Source: Pseudomonas beijingensis (GTDB lineage: Bacteria > Pseudomonadota > Gammaproteobacteria > Pseudomonadales > Pseudomonadaceae). Taken from it: a DNA stretch of 64,000 nt. The stretch lies in contig NZ_CP117425.1 in assembly GCF_030687295.1 (NCBI RefSeq), positions 3,042,001 to 3,106,000 of the forward strand, given 5' to 3'. Every line of letters begins with the position of its first letter. Positions within the stretch are counted from its first letter, which is position 1. The position numbers and the translations under genes are program-made. This document shows, in pieces, positions 10,485 to 19,726 of this stretch. A model generated the notes under the pieces. It had not been told where the DNA came from. It saw only the letters and a program-made list of their open reading frames with translations, and searched no databases.

Positions 10485-10515
10485 ATGCCAGGCATCGCGC
10501 CTGGCATTTTTGTTT
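10485..10515 (+). terminator. Rho-independent terminator after ybaB
   Basis: Perfect nine-pair stem ATGCCAGGC / GCCTGGCAT with a five-base loop, followed by TTTTTGTTT. It ends the dnaX-ybaB unit. Confidence 0.9.
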
Positions 10516-10549
10516 CTGTCATAGGGGTGAGCGGTGACACAAACCTAAC

Positions 10550-10655
10550 CTGTGGGAGCAAGGCTCTGTGGGAGCAAGGCTTGCCCGCGATACAGACGCC
10601 TCGGTTTGTCGGAACTGCGCGCCATCGTTCATCGCGGGCAAGCCTTGCTCCCACA
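10550..10655. repeat. REP inverted pair, family 1 variant (gtgggagcaaggcttgcccgcgat)
   Basis: A truncated copy at 10551-10564 precedes a full palindrome at 10565-10591; its inverted partner lies at 10631-10655. The spacing and outward symmetry are those of a REPIN. The stem bases differ from the common family-1 form by compensating changes. Confidence 0.8.
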
Positions 10656-10743
10656 ATGACCCGCTGAACAAACATCGAACGCCGCGCCCCCGATAATGGT
10701 CTGCTCCCTATACGTGCCACTCAACGATCAAGGAGACGCTTCC

Positions 10744-11778
10744 ATGTCACAAGCATCGACCACCAGCCAGCGCATCGTCCTGGCCTCTCGCCCCCACGGC
10801 GCCCCGACCCCGGACAATTTCCGCCTGGAGCACGTGACCCTGCCGGACCTGGCACAAGGGCAGATCCTGCTCAAGACGCTGTTCCTGTCCCTGGACCCCT
10901 ACATGCGCGGGCGCATGAGTGAAGGCCCTTCCTACGCCGCTCCGGTGGAAATCGATGAAGTGATGACCGGCGGCGCTGTCAGCCGCGTGGAACGTTCGAC
11001 GCACCCGAAATTCCAGGAGGGTGATCTGGTGGTGGGCGCCACGGGTTGGCAGAGCCACAGCATCAGCGACGGGCGCAACGTGATGCCCATCCCCTCGGGG
11101 TTGCCCAGCCCGTCGATGGCTTTGGGTGTACTGGGCATGCCGGGCATGACCGCTTACATGGGACTGATGGACATTGGCCAGCCCAAGGCCGGGGAAACCC
11201 TGGTGGTCGCGGCCGCCTCGGGTGCCGTGGGCTCGGTGGTCGGCCAGGTGGCGAAGATCAAGGGCCTGCGTGTGGTCGGCGTCGCGGGCGGCAGCGAAAA
11301 ATGCAAGTACGTGGTCGACGAGCTGGGTTTTGATGCTTGTGTCGATCACAAGAGCGAAAATTTTGCCGAGGAACTGGCGCGGGCCTGTGACAAGGGCATC
11401 GATATCTATTACGAAAACGTCGGCGGCAAGGTCTTCGATGCCGTCGTGCCGTTGCTCAACGCCAAGGCACGGATCCCGCTCTGTGGCCTGATCGCGTCCT
11501 ACAACGAGCATCAGGCGCCGAGCGGCCCGGATCGCTTGCCGCAACTGCAGCGCACCTTGCTGACCAAGCGCGTGCGGATTCAGGGGTTTATTGTGTTTGA
11601 TGACTACGGTGACCGTCAGCCGGAGTTCACCAGTGCCATGGCCCCTTGGGTGCGCGATGGCAAGGTCAAGTTCCGCGAGGACGTGGTCGATGGCCTGGAA
11701 AATGCGCCACAGGCGTTTATCGGCCTGTTGGAAGGACGCAACTTCGGCAAGTTGGTGGTGCGAGTCGCGCAGGATTGA
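10744..11778 (+). CDS. NADP-dependent oxidoreductase, zinc-independent MDR family
   Basis: A 344-residue medium-chain reductase of the leukotriene B4 dehydrogenase / CurA-like type, which usually reduces the double bond of alpha,beta-unsaturated ketones with NADPH. AAGGAG lies eight bases before the ATG at 10744. The N-terminal GroES-like fold has the signature SLDPYMRGRMSEGPSY. The Rossmann part has AASGAVGSVVGQVAKIKG and GVAGGSEKCKYV, and IDIYYENVGGKVFDAV follows. No zinc-binding cysteines are present, as expected. The true substrate cannot be told from sequence. Confidence 0.88.
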   Translation: MSQASTTSQRIVLASRPHGAPTPDNFRLEHVTLPDLAQGQILLKTLFLSLDPYMRGRMSEGPSYAAPVEIDEVMTGGAVSRVERSTHPKFQEGDLVVGATGWQSHSISDGRNVMPIPSGLPSPSMALGVLGMPGMTAYMGLMDIGQPKAGETLVVAAASGAVGSVVGQVAKIKGLRVVGVAGGSEKCKYVVDELGFDACVDHKSENFAEELARACDKGIDIYYENVGGKVFDAVVPLLNAKARIPLCGLIASYNEHQAPSGPDRLPQLQRTLLTKRVRIQGFIVFDDYGDRQPEFTSAMAPWVRDGKVKFREDVVDGLENAPQAFIGLLEGRNFGKLVVRVAQD

Positions 11779-11844
11779 GTATTTGACGCTAATCGGAGGC
11801 GCGGGTATAAACCGCGTCTCGTTGTTATGTCGGACATTTCCTCC

Positions 11845-12447
11845 ATGAGCTTCAGCCCTTTGATTCGCCAACTGATCGATGCCCTGCGAACGTTGCCGGG
11901 TGTGGGTCAGAAAACTGCCCAGCGCATGGCGTTGCAATTGCTTGAGCGTGATCGCAGCGGCGGTTCGCGCCTGGCCCAGGCCTTGAGCCAGGCCATGGAA
12001 GGCGTGGGGCATTGCCGCTTATGCCGCACCCTCACCGAGGACGACCTCTGCCCGCAATGCGCCGACCCGCGTCGGGACGACACCTTGCTCTGCGTGGTGG
12101 AGGGGCCGATGGATGTGTATGCGGTGGAACAGACTGGTTTTCGTGGCCGTTATTTCGTGCTCAAGGGCCATTTGTCCCCGCTCGACGGCTTGGGGCCTGA
12201 AGCCATCGGCATTCCACAGCTGATCGCGCGGATCGAAGAGGCGGGCACGTTTACGGAAGTCATCCTCGCCACGAATCCGACGGTCGAAGGCGAAGCCACT
12301 GCCCATTACATCGCCCAGTTGTTGAACAACAAAGGCCTGATCGCCTCCCGCATCGCCCACGGCGTGCCGCTGGGTGGGGAGCTTGAACTGGTAGATGGCG
12401 GGACGTTGGCGCATTCGTTTGCGGGGCGCAAGCCGATCGCTTTGTAA
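11845..12447 (+). CDS. recR: Recombination mediator protein RecR
   Basis: RecR works with RecO (and RecF) to load RecA on gapped DNA. The 200-residue length is standard. Helix-hairpin-helix is at residues 10-30 ([17 protein letters not shown]), the four-cysteine zinc finger follows (CRLC, CPQC), and the Toprim domain has [15 protein letters not shown] and [14 protein letters not shown] chose the second methionine (MSFSPLIRQ) because it is the conserved start; the upstream ATG at 11827 would add six unusual residues. Neither start has a strong ribosome site. Confidence 0.96.
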   Translation: MSFSPLIRQLIDALRTLPGVGQKTAQRMALQLLERDRSGGSRLAQALSQAMEGVGHCRLCRTLTEDDLCPQCADPRRDDTLLCVVEGPMDVYAVEQTGFRGRYFVLKGHLSPLDGLGPEAIGIPQLIARIEEAGTFTEVILATNPTVEGEATAHYIAQLLNNKGLIASRIAHGVPLGGELELVDGGTLAHSFAGRKPIAL

Positions 12448-12463
12448 CAGCAGCAACACGATC

Positions 12464-12559
12464 CCCTGTGGGAGCGAGCTTGCTCGCGATGGCGGTAGAT
12501 CAGCCGATATCTATGTTTGCTGACACACCGCTATCGCGAGCAAGCTCGCTCCCACAGGG
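12464..12559. repeat. REP inverted pair (REPIN), family 1
   Basis: CCCTGTGGGAGCGAGCTTGC at the left end and the exact inverse (GCAAGCTCGCTCCCACAGGG) at the right end, with about 45 bases between the palindromes. It sits between the convergent recR and apt genes and may serve both as 3' end. Confidence 0.9.
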
Positions 12560-12574
12560 TTACTCACTCGGTAA

Positions 12575-13123
12575 TTATTTTTCGCTGAGCGAAAACTGCG
12601 TCAGGCAGAACGTCGCAATCCCCATGTCTTCCAGACGCTGGGAGCCGAGCAGTTCCGGCAAGTCAATGATCGCTGCGGCCTCGTGGACCTTGGCGCCCAT
12701 GCGGCGGATCAGGTTGGCGGCGGCGATCAGCGTGCCCCCGGTGGCGATCAGGTCATCGAACATCACCACCGAATCCCCCTCGCACAGGCTGTCGGCATGC
12801 ACTTCAAGGAAGGCTTCGCCGTATTCGGTCTGGTAACCCTCGGCCAGCACGTCGGCCGGCAGCTTGCCTTGCTTGCGAAACAGGATCAGCGGCTTGTTCA
12901 ACTGATAGGCCAGGATCGAGCCGATCAGAAAGCCCCGGGCATCCATCGCGCCAATGTGAGTGAACTCGGCCTCGACATAGCGGTGGGCGAAACTGTCCAT
13001 GACCAGGCGCAGGGCGGTCGGGGATTGGAACAGGGGGGTAATGTCGCGAAAGATCACGCCGGGTTTGGGGAAGTCGATCACGGGACGGATCAGGGATTTG
13101 ATGTCGAAGGAGTCAAAGACCAT
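12575..13123 (-). CDS. apt: Adenine phosphoribosyltransferase
   Basis: Salvages adenine with PRPP to AMP in the cytoplasm. The 182-residue product has the family length. The PRPP-binding motif is [14 protein letters not shown], and conserved upstream blocks are [15 protein letters not shown] and [15 protein letters not shown]. The start [11 protein letters not shown] at 13123 matches close relatives; an upstream in-frame extension to 13279 has no family resemblance. It lies next to anr as in P. aeruginosa. Confidence 0.96.
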   Translation of the reverse strand: MVFDSFDIKSLIRPVIDFPKPGVIFRDITPLFQSPTALRLVMDSFAHRYVEAEFTHIGAMDARGFLIGSILAYQLNKPLILFRKQGKLPADVLAEGYQTEYGEAFLEVHADSLCEGDSVVMFDDLIATGGTLIAAANLIRRMGAKVHEAAAIIDLPELLGSQRLEDMGIATFCLTQFSLSEK

Positions 13124-13199
13124 CGTGGAAGTGTCCTGGCAGGGCTGCAAACGGCGCAGTATAGCGCGGCGAGGCCAATCCCTCAGCCGCGCTTGTCCA

Positions 13200-13934
13200 T
13201 CAGCCTTCGATCGAGCCGCCGGCCAGGGCGCAAAGCTGGATCGGGTCGAGGATGTGAATTTCCTTGCCTTCGGCGGCAATCAACTCGTTCTGCTGGAAAC
13301 GGGTGAACACCCGGGACACGGTTTCCACCGCCAGGCCCAGGTAATTGCCGATTTCGTTGCGCGACATGCTCAGGCGGAACTGGTTGGCCGAGAACCCGCG
13401 GGCGCGGAAGCGCGCCGAGAGGTTGACCAGGAACGTGGCGATGCGCTCGTCGGCGGTTTTTTTCGAGAGCAGCAGCATCATCTGCTGATCGTCACGGATT
13501 TCCCGGCTCATGACCCGCATCAACTGGCGACGCAGTTGCGGCAACTGGATGGCCAGCTCGTCCAGGCGATCAAAAGGAATTTCGCACACCGAGGTGGTCT
13601 CCAGCGCCTGGGCCGAGACCGGATGGGTCTCGGTGTCCATGCCCGACAGGCCCACCAGTTCGCTGGGCAGGTGGAAACCGGTGAGCTGTTCTTCGCCGCC
13701 GTCGCTCAGGTTAAAGGTTTTCAAGGCGCCCGAGCGCACCGCATAGACGGAATCGAAGGTGTCACCCTGGCGAAACAGAAATTCACCTTTTTTCAACGGA
13801 CGGCCCCGTTTAACGATTTCGTCCAGCGCCTCCATGTCCTCCAGATTCAATGAAAGTGGCAGGCACAGAGGCGCCAGGCTGCAATCCTTGCAGTGGGCCT
13901 GGTTGTGGGCGCGCAGTTTGACTGGCTCGGACAT
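13200..13934 (-). CDS. anr: Anr, FNR-type oxygen-sensing transcription activator
   Basis: Under low oxygen Anr carries a [4Fe-4S] cluster, dimerises and binds TTGAT-N4-ATCAA sites. The N-terminus shows C15, C18 and C24 ([11 protein letters not shown]); the fourth ligand is in TTSVCEIPF about residue 115. A cyclic-nucleotide-binding-like beta barrel ([21 protein letters not shown]), dimer helix and HTH with the recognition segment [11 protein letters not shown] follow. Length of 244 equals P. aeruginosa Anr. Several of its likely targets are in this window: hemN, ccoN2 and probably ccoG and ccoN1. Confidence 0.97.
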   Translation of the reverse strand: MSEPVKLRAHNQAHCKDCSLAPLCLPLSLNLEDMEALDEIVKRGRPLKKGEFLFRQGDTFDSVYAVRSGALKTFNLSDGGEEQLTGFHLPSELVGLSGMDTETHPVSAQALETTSVCEIPFDRLDELAIQLPQLRRQLMRVMSREIRDDQQMMLLLSKKTADERIATFLVNLSARFRARGFSANQFRLSMSRNEIGNYLGLAVETVSRVFTRFQQNELIAAEGKEIHILDPIQLCALAGGSIEG

Positions 13935-14028
13935 TTCTTCAATCCTTGTGGGAAAACACACATAAGACGTAAGGGTACCCCAGTGCAGGCACTCCGACTA
14001 GCGCGCTTTCCTCGTCAAATTGTCGCGC

Positions 14029-15411
14029 TCAGATAACGCGGGAGAAACGCTGCCGATTATGTTGTTCCAAATAGGCGTCGAACACCATACACACCGATCG
14101 CACCAGCAAGCGACCAGCGGGCGATACCTGGATGTGGGTGTCATCCAATTTGATCAGCCCATCCTCGGCCATCGCCCGCAATTGCGGCCAAAGCGGGGCG
14201 AAGTAACCGCGGAAATCGATATTGAAGCGTTGCTCGATCTCGGCGAAGGCCAGATGAAAGTGACAGATCAACTGCTGGATCACCGCGCGTCGCAACCGAT
14301 CGTCGGTATTGCAGATCAGGCCGCGACTGGTCGCCAATTGCCCGTTGGCGAGGGTGTTCTGGTAATGGTTCAGGTCGCTGCTGTTCTGGCAGTACACATC
14401 GCCGATCTGGCTGATGGCCGACACGCCGAGGCCGATCAGGTCGCAATGCCCATGGGTGGTGTAGCCCTGGAAGTTGCGCTGCAACGTGGCCTCTTCCTGG
14501 GCGATGGCCAGCTCGTCGTCGGGCAGGGCGAAGTGGTCCATGCCCACGTAGCGGTAGCCGGCGCAGGTTAGCTGTTCGATGGTGTCTTGTAGCATCGCCA
14601 GTTTTTGCTCCGGGTTCGGCAAGTCCTGGCTGTTGATGCGCCGCTGGGGCATGAAGCGTTCCGGCAGGTGGGCGTAGTTGAACACCGAGAGCCGGTCCGG
14701 TTGCAGGTGGATGACTTCCTCGACGGTGCGGGCGAAGGTGTCCGGGGTCTGCTTGGGCAGTCCATAGATCAGGTCGATGTTGATCGAACGGAATTGCAAG
14801 GTCCGGGCAGCCTCGACCACGGCGCGGGTTTCTTCCAGGCTTTGCGGGCGATTGACGGCACGCTGCACCGCCGGGTCGAGGTCTTGCAGGCCGATGCTGA
14901 CCCGATTGAAGCCCAGTTCACGCAATAGCCCCATGGTCGACCAGTCGGCCTCCCGGGGATCGATCTCGATGCCGTAGTCGCCGGAATCGTCGTCCAGCAG
15001 ATTGAAGTGCTGGCGCAGCGAGGCCATCAGTTGGCGCAGCTCGTCGTGGCTGAGGAACGTCGGGGTGCCGCCGCCAAAGTGCAGCTGCTCCACGCGCTGG
15101 GTGGGGTCCAGGTGACAGCCGATCAGCTGGATCTCCTGTTCCAGGCGTTGCAGATAGGCGTGGGCGCGGCCACGGTCCTTGGTGATGACCTTGTTGCAGG
15201 CGCAGTAGTAGCAGATGTTCGCGCAGAACGGCACGTGCACATACAGCGACAGTGGCCGCCGGGCCTTGCGGCTGTCACGCAGGGCATGGAGCAGGTCGAA
15301 GGTGCCCACCTGGCCGCCGAACTGCGCCGCAGTCGGGTACGAGGTGTAGCGTGGTCCCGCCAGGTCGTAGCGGCGGATCAGGTCTGAGTCCCAACGGATG
15401 GCGTCGAGCAT
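14029..15411 (-). CDS. hemN: Oxygen-independent coproporphyrinogen III oxidase HemN
   Basis: A radical-SAM enzyme that converts coproporphyrinogen III to protoporphyrinogen IX without oxygen, supplying heme for anaerobic and microaerobic growth. The [4Fe-4S]-SAM motif is CANICYYC (CxxxCxxC), with HFGGGTPTFL and SIGLQDLDPAVQRAVNR downstream. The start MLDAIRWDSDLIRRYD at 15411 gives 460 residues, the P. aeruginosa length; an upstream ATG at 15438 adds nine residues. A perfect Anr box lies 62-75 bases before the start, so induction at low oxygen is expected. Confidence 0.97.
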   Translation of the reverse strand: MLDAIRWDSDLIRRYDLAGPRYTSYPTAAQFGGQVGTFDLLHALRDSRKARRPLSLYVHVPFCANICYYCACNKVITKDRGRAHAYLQRLEQEIQLIGCHLDPTQRVEQLHFGGGTPTFLSHDELRQLMASLRQHFNLLDDDSGDYGIEIDPREADWSTMGLLRELGFNRVSIGLQDLDPAVQRAVNRPQSLEETRAVVEAARTLQFRSINIDLIYGLPKQTPDTFARTVEEVIHLQPDRLSVFNYAHLPERFMPQRRINSQDLPNPEQKLAMLQDTIEQLTCAGYRYVGMDHFALPDDELAIAQEEATLQRNFQGYTTHGHCDLIGLGVSAISQIGDVYCQNSSDLNHYQNTLANGQLATSRGLICNTDDRLRRAVIQQLICHFHLAFAEIEQRFNIDFRGYFAPLWPQLRAMAEDGLIKLDDTHIQVSPAGRLLVRSVCMVFDAYLEQHNRQRFSRVI

Positions 15412-15472
15412 GCGGGTGTTCCCCGGGTAGGCTGGCATGGGGCGAGTCTAGGGGGCTGGGCACGAGGCCGTT

Positions 15473-15486
15473 TTGATTTGTGTCAA
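15473..15486 (-). promoter_or_regulatory. Anr box of hemN
   Basis: TTGATTTGTGTCAA: both half-sites fit the FNR/Anr pattern TTGA(T/C)-N4-(A/G)TCAA. Reading toward hemN, TAGACT follows 22 bases after the box, which is the spacing of a class II activated promoter (box at -41.5). Confidence 0.85.
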
Positions 15487-15536
15487 CGGGCATGGGGAGT
15501 TGTCGAGGATGATGTCAGCCCAGACAGCTCAAACCC

Positions 15537-15656
15537 GTGGCGAGGGAGCTTGCTCCCGCTCGGCTGCGCAGCAGTCGCTATATCTGTGGATGCGTTCTGC
15601 CTGAGGATTGTTGAGGCCTGCTTCGCAGGCCAGCGGGAGCAAGCTCCCTCGCCACA
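15537..15656. repeat. REP inverted pair, family 2
   Basis: GTGGCGAGGGAGCTTGCTCC from 15537 and its inverse ending at 15656, with CGGCTGCGCAGCAG and CTGCTTCGCAGGCC secondary arms. It lies just after the SafE-like gene stop and before the hemN promoter. Confidence 0.85.
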
Positions 15657-15663
15657 GGGCTGG

Positions 15664-16347
15664 TCAATGCCCCATGAGCCAATGCTGATGCGGCCCTGGC
15701 AATGTCCAGACGCCAAAGACAATCACCAACAGCCCACCGGCCATGCGCACGCTGCGTTTGCGCAGCAGGGCGGTGATGCGCTCGGCGGCCAGGCCGGTGG
15801 CGAGCAGCACCGGCCAGGTGCCCAGGCCGAAGGCGAGCATCAGTAAGGCACTGTCCAGAGCATTGCCCTGGCTGGCGGACCAGAGCAGGGTGCTGTAGAC
15901 CAACCCGCACGGCAGCCAGCCCCACAGGGCGCCGAGCAGCAAGGCCCGGGGCAGACTCGACACCGGCAGCAAGCGGTTGGCGACGGGCTGGATGTGCCGC
16001 CACAGGCCACGCCCCACGCTTTCGATGCGGGTCAGGCCGCTCCACCAGCCCGCCAGGTACAGGCCCATGGCAATCAACAGCAAGCCGGCCAGCACCCGCA
16101 TGATCATCGCGGCCGGGCTGTTGGACACAGCCCAGCCGGCCAGGCCGATCAGCAACCCGGCGGTGGCATAGCTCAGGATCCGCCCCAGGTTGTACGCCAG
16201 TAGCAACCGAAAGCGGCGGCTGCGCTGTTCCTTGGGAATCGCCAGGGTCAGGGCGCCCATCAGGCCGCCGCACATGCCCAGGCAGTGGCCGCCGCCCAAC
16301 AGGCCAAGGATGACGGCCGAAACCAGCAGTGGCGCCAGGTCAAGCAT
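15664..16347 (-). CDS. SafE/TauE-like membrane protein of the cbb3 assembly locus
   Basis: A 227-residue inner-membrane protein with about six hydrophobic segments, of the sulfite exporter TauE/SafE (DsbD-like) family often found behind ccoS. The first helix contains GGGHCLGMCGG, a cysteine pair typical of this subgroup and suited to metal or thiol chemistry; a copper-related role in oxidase assembly is plausible but unproven. The ATG at 16347 overlaps the end of ccoS by eight bases, so translation is probably coupled. Confidence 0.85.
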   Translation of the reverse strand: MLDLAPLLVSAVILGLLGGGHCLGMCGGLMGALTLAIPKEQRSRRFRLLLAYNLGRILSYATAGLLIGLAGWAVSNSPAAMIMRVLAGLLLIAMGLYLAGWWSGLTRIESVGRGLWRHIQPVANRLLPVSSLPRALLLGALWGWLPCGLVYSTLLWSASQGNALDSALLMLAFGLGTWPVLLATGLAAERITALLRKRSVRMAGGLLVIVFGVWTLPGPHQHWLMGH

Positions 16348-16558
16348 GGGGCGGGGCCTTGTCGTCCGGCTGGCGGGCCTCGCCACTGGCTTCGTCCACC
16401 GCTGCCTTGTGGTTCGGGTCCTGATCGTCGAACAGAATACTGTGGGCCGGACCGTCGAGGTCGTCGTACTGGCCGCTGTCCACGGCCCAGAAGAAAATGT
16501 ACACGGCGATGGCCACGATCAGCAGCGCGGCCGGGATCATCACGTAAAGAGCTGGCAT
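16340..16558 (-). CDS. ccoS: cbb3-type cytochrome oxidase assembly protein CcoS
   Basis: A 72-residue protein with one N-terminal membrane helix (MIPAALLIVAIAVYIFFWAV) followed by SGQYDDLDGPAHSILFDD, the hallmark of CcoS. It is needed for putting heme b and CuB into CcoN in other bacteria. It starts 25 bases after ccoI and overlaps the next gene, so it is part of the ccoGHIS assembly operon. Confidence 0.95.
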   Translation of the reverse strand: MPALYVMIPAALLIVAIAVYIFFWAVDSGQYDDLDGPAHSILFDDQDPNHKAAVDEASGEARQPDDKAPPHA

Positions 16559-16582
16559 GTCGGAACTCCATGCCCGCGCGGC

Positions 16583-19033
16583 TCAGGCCGGCAGCGGGCG
16601 GGTATCGGGCGTGGCGGCGAAAACCTGCGCCTTGGGCTGACGCGTTAGCCTCAGGGCATTCAACACCACGGTCAACGAACTGATGGACATGCCGACCGCG
16701 GCCCACACCGGCGTAATCCAGCCGAGGGCGGCGAACGGCAACATGAGGCCATTGTACAGCCCTGCCCACACCAGGTTCTCGACGATCACCCGGCGAGTGC
16801 GCCGGGCCAGGTTGAAGGCATGGATCAGGGCGTCGAGGCGGTTGGACAGCAGCACGGCGTCGGCGCTGGTCTTGGCCAGGTCGGTGGCCGAGCCCATGGC
16901 GACACTGATGTCGGCCGCCGCCAGCACGGGCACGTCGTTCACGCCATCGCCGAGCATCAGCACCTTGCGGCCCTGTTGGTGCAATTGCTGCAATACCGCC
17001 AGTTTATCGTCCGGGCGCAGGCCGCCGCGGGCTTCATCGATGCCCAGTTCGGCGGCGACGCTGGCGACCATCGGTGAGCTGTCGCCCGACAGCAGCAGCG
17101 TTCGCCAACCCCGTGCCTTGCAGGCCGCCAGCAGGGCCGGAGCATCGGCGCGCAAGCGGTCATCGAGGACGAACCAGGCCAATGGTCCGATCTCGTCGCC
17201 CAGCAACAGCCATTGCCCGGGTTCGTCCGGCATTTGCGGCACGGCGGCGCCACTCAGTTCGCAGACAAAACCGGGCTGGCCGATGCGCAGGCGTTGTTCG
17301 GCCACGAAGCCTTCCAGCCCCAGTCCCGGGGTGCTTTGCACCTGCTCGGCGGCCAGTGGCGCGCGGCCGAAGGCTCGGGCGATGGGGTGTTCCGAGCGGT
17401 TTTCCAGGGCCGCGGCCAGCCCCAGGCATTGATCGCTGTCGAGGGCCGCCAACGGCCGAATGGCGCGCAACGCCAGGCGGCCTTCGGTGAGGGTTCCGGT
17501 CTTGTCGAAAATAACCGTGTCGATCTGGTTCAGGCCTTCCAGCACATGGCCGCGTGTCAGCAGCAGGCCAAGTTTGTGCAAGGTGCCGGTGGCCGCGGTG
17601 AGGGCGGTCGGCGTGGCGAGGGACAATGCGCAGGGGCAGGTGGCGACCAGCATCGCCAGGACGATCCAGAAAGCCCGCGAGGCATCAAGTTGCCACCACA
17701 ACAGGCCGATGGCCGCTGCCGCGACCAGGGAGAACAGCAGGAACCATTGAGCGGCGCGGTCGGCGATTTCCGCCAGTCGCGGTTTCTCGGCCTGGGCCCG
17801 CTCCAGCAGCCGCACGATGGCCGACAACCGGGTGTCTTGCCCGAGGGCCAGCACCTCGACGGTCAAGGCGCCTTCGACATTCAGTGTGCCCGCGGTGACC
17901 GCATCGCCCGCTTGTCGAGGTTGTGGCAGGTACTCGCCGGTCAGCAGCGATTCGTCGATGCTGGACTGCCCCTCGAGGATCTTGCCGTCAGCCGGCAGGA
18001 CCGCCCCGGGATGCACCAACACCCGGTCACCAGTGCGCAATTCGCTGAGCAGGATGCGTTCACTCTGGCCGTCAGCCGCCAGGCGCAGGCACGAGGCCGG
18101 CAGCAGATTGACCAGTTGGGCGGTGGCGGCGGCCGTGCGCTCCCGGGCCCGGCGTTCCAGGTAACGGCCGGCCAGCAGGAACAGGGCGAACATGCCCACG
18201 GCATCGAAGTACAACTCGCCGACGCCGGTGATCGACGTCCAGATTCCGGCAACGTAGGCGCTGCCAATTGCCAGGGACACCGACACGTCCATGGTCAGGT
18301 GGCGGGTGCGCAGGTCGCGCATGGCGCCTTTGAAGAATGGCGCGCAGCTGTAGAACACGATGGGCGTGGTGAGAAACAAGGCGACCCAGCGCAGGATGGT
18401 GTGCATCTCGGGACTGAGGTCGATGTTGAATTCCGGCCAGGTGGCCATCGTTGCCATCATCGCCTGGAACCACAACAGGCCGGCCACGCCCAACTGGCGC
18501 AGGGCCAGGCGGTTTTGTGCGGCGAGTTGCTCGCACGCCTGGTCGGCCTGGTACGGATGGGCGACGTAGCCGATCTGGCGCAACTCGGCGAGCAGCGTGC
18601 TCAGCGGCAACTGGGCGTCGGCCCAACGCACATGCAAGCGATGGTTGGACAGGTTCAACCTCGCCTCAGCCACGGCCGGCAGGCTGCGCAGCTGTTTTTC
18701 GATCAACCAGCCGCAGGCGGCGCAACTGATGCCTTCCATCAACAGGGTGGTTTCGGCCAAGTCGCCCTCATGGCGCACGAACGACTGCTGCACATCAGGG
18801 CGATCGTACAGCGCCAGTTCATCGGTCAACTGGACGGGCAGGGTCTCGGGATTGGCCGACGCTTCACTGCGATGCAGGTAATAACTTTCCAGGCCACCGG
18901 CGACAATGGCTTCGGCCACCGCCTGGCAGCCCGGGCAGCACAGCTCGCGGGTTTCACCGAGGACAACGGCGGTGAAGCGACTGCCAGGGGGGACGGGCAG
19001 GGCGCAGTGGTAGCAAGGCTGTGGAGTGGTCAT
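16583..19033 (-). CDS. ccoI: CcoI (FixI), copper-translocating P1B-type ATPase
   Basis: Moves copper across the inner membrane for the CuB site of cbb3 oxidase. The 816-residue protein begins with an extra cysteine-rich zinc-type segment (C7, C10, C32, C33, C36), then a heavy-metal domain with SCAAC at residues 103-107. Catalytic motifs are TGE at 365-367, the intramembrane CPC at 466-468, the phosphorylated aspartate of DKTGT at 510, HP at 549-550, and GDGVND near 690. About eight membrane segments are visible. It lies between ccoH and ccoS; a REP pair in the ccoH-ccoI gap interrupts the operon spacing. Confidence 0.96.
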   Translation of the reverse strand: MTTPQPCYHCALPVPPGSRFTAVVLGETRELCCPGCQAVAEAIVAGGLESYYLHRSEASANPETLPVQLTDELALYDRPDVQQSFVRHEGDLAETTLLMEGISCAACGWLIEKQLRSLPAVAEARLNLSNHRLHVRWADAQLPLSTLLAELRQIGYVAHPYQADQACEQLAAQNRLALRQLGVAGLLWFQAMMATMATWPEFNIDLSPEMHTILRWVALFLTTPIVFYSCAPFFKGAMRDLRTRHLTMDVSVSLAIGSAYVAGIWTSITGVGELYFDAVGMFALFLLAGRYLERRARERTAAATAQLVNLLPASCLRLAADGQSERILLSELRTGDRVLVHPGAVLPADGKILEGQSSIDESLLTGEYLPQPRQAGDAVTAGTLNVEGALTVEVLALGQDTRLSAIVRLLERAQAEKPRLAEIADRAAQWFLLFSLVAAAAIGLLWWQLDASRAFWIVLAMLVATCPCALSLATPTALTAATGTLHKLGLLLTRGHVLEGLNQIDTVIFDKTGTLTEGRLALRAIRPLAALDSDQCLGLAAALENRSEHPIARAFGRAPLAAEQVQSTPGLGLEGFVAEQRLRIGQPGFVCELSGAAVPQMPDEPGQWLLLGDEIGPLAWFVLDDRLRADAPALLAACKARGWRTLLLSGDSSPMVASVAAELGIDEARGGLRPDDKLAVLQQLHQQGRKVLMLGDGVNDVPVLAAADISVAMGSATDLAKTSADAVLLSNRLDALIHAFNLARRTRRVIVENLVWAGLYNGLMLPFAALGWITPVWAAVGMSISSLTVVLNALRLTRQPKAQVFAATPDTRPLPA

Positions 19034-19076
19034 GAGTATTCACATATCGCAGCTTTCAGGGCGTCTGAAAATCTCT

Positions 19077-19157
19077 TCGCGAGCAAGCTCGCTCCCACAG
19101 GGGATGGGCGGTGTATAGCCATCCGCGATCAACTGTGGGAGCGAGCTTGCTCGCGAT
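19077..19157. repeat. REP pair, family 1, inverse-then-direct order
   Basis: An inverse palindrome (GCGAGCAAGCTCGCTCCCAC) comes first and the direct one (TGTGGGAGCGAGCTTGCTCG) second, about 35 bases apart. It lies within the ccoHI operon, between ccoH and ccoI, so it could trim or stabilise the operon mRNA. Confidence 0.85.
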
Positions 19158-19175
19158 TGCGCGAAGCGCAGTCGT

Positions 19176-19721
19176 CTATTTTTTCAGGTCTTCAGCGCCT
19201 TGCAGCGGTTCATCGCCGAGCAGGATGGCCTGGTCGTGGTTGATCTGTTCTTCTTCGAACAGGCGCCAGGTCTTGTCGTTCTCCACCCCCAGCAATTCGA
19301 CAAAGCGCCGGCCTTCGATCTTGTCCGTCAACTGGCCGACGTAGCGACCCGGTTCGCTGTCGTTGCGGGTGAGGATGATCTTGCGGTCCTTCTCCGGCTG
19401 GGTCGGCGAGATCAGGCTCAGTTCCAGTGTCTGGGGGCGGCTGTTGCCGTTCAGGCGCAGGTTCACTTCGCCGGTCACGTCATCCAGTTGCACGTTGGCA
19501 TGCAGTTGCAGGGTCTGGGCCAGCAGTTCGCGCTCCAGCGAGCGGTTGATGCCTTTGCCGGCTTCGTAATAGTTGTCGTTGACCAGGTTGTCCGGGTTCT
19601 TCACCGCAATGGTCACCATCGTCAGGCTCAGTGTCACCGAACAGCTCAGGATCGCAATGATAATCCACGGCCAGAGGTGCTTGTACCAAGGGCTGGTGGC
19701 GGTTGCTGCAGGCATGTTCAT
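19176..19721 (-). CDS. ccoH: CcoH (FixH) family cbb3 oxidase assembly/stability protein
   Basis: A 181-residue inner-membrane protein. After a short N-terminus, one membrane helix (WPWIIIAILSCSVTLSLTMV) is followed by the FixH signature VNDNYYEAGKGINRSLERE and a periplasmic beta-rich domain. CcoH is known to stay with the assembled oxidase in some species. The start at 19721 (MNMPAA) is five bases after the ccoG stop; a methionine three residues later is also possible. Confidence 0.93.
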   Translation of the reverse strand: MNMPAATATSPWYKHLWPWIIIAILSCSVTLSLTMVTIAVKNPDNLVNDNYYEAGKGINRSLERELLAQTLQLHANVQLDDVTGEVNLRLNGNSRPQTLELSLISPTQPEKDRKIILTRNDSEPGRYVGQLTDKIEGRRFVELLGVENDKTWRLFEEEQINHDQAILLGDEPLQGAEDLKK

Positions 19722-19726
19722 TTCTC

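Noticed and set aside
11827..11844. Upstream ATG as the recR start
   Set aside because: The conserved RecR N-terminus begins at MSFSPLIRQ; the six extra residues have no support.
15482..15846. Small plus-strand frame over the hemN promoter and REP pair
   Set aside because: It translates a REP palindrome and the antisense of the SafE-like gene.
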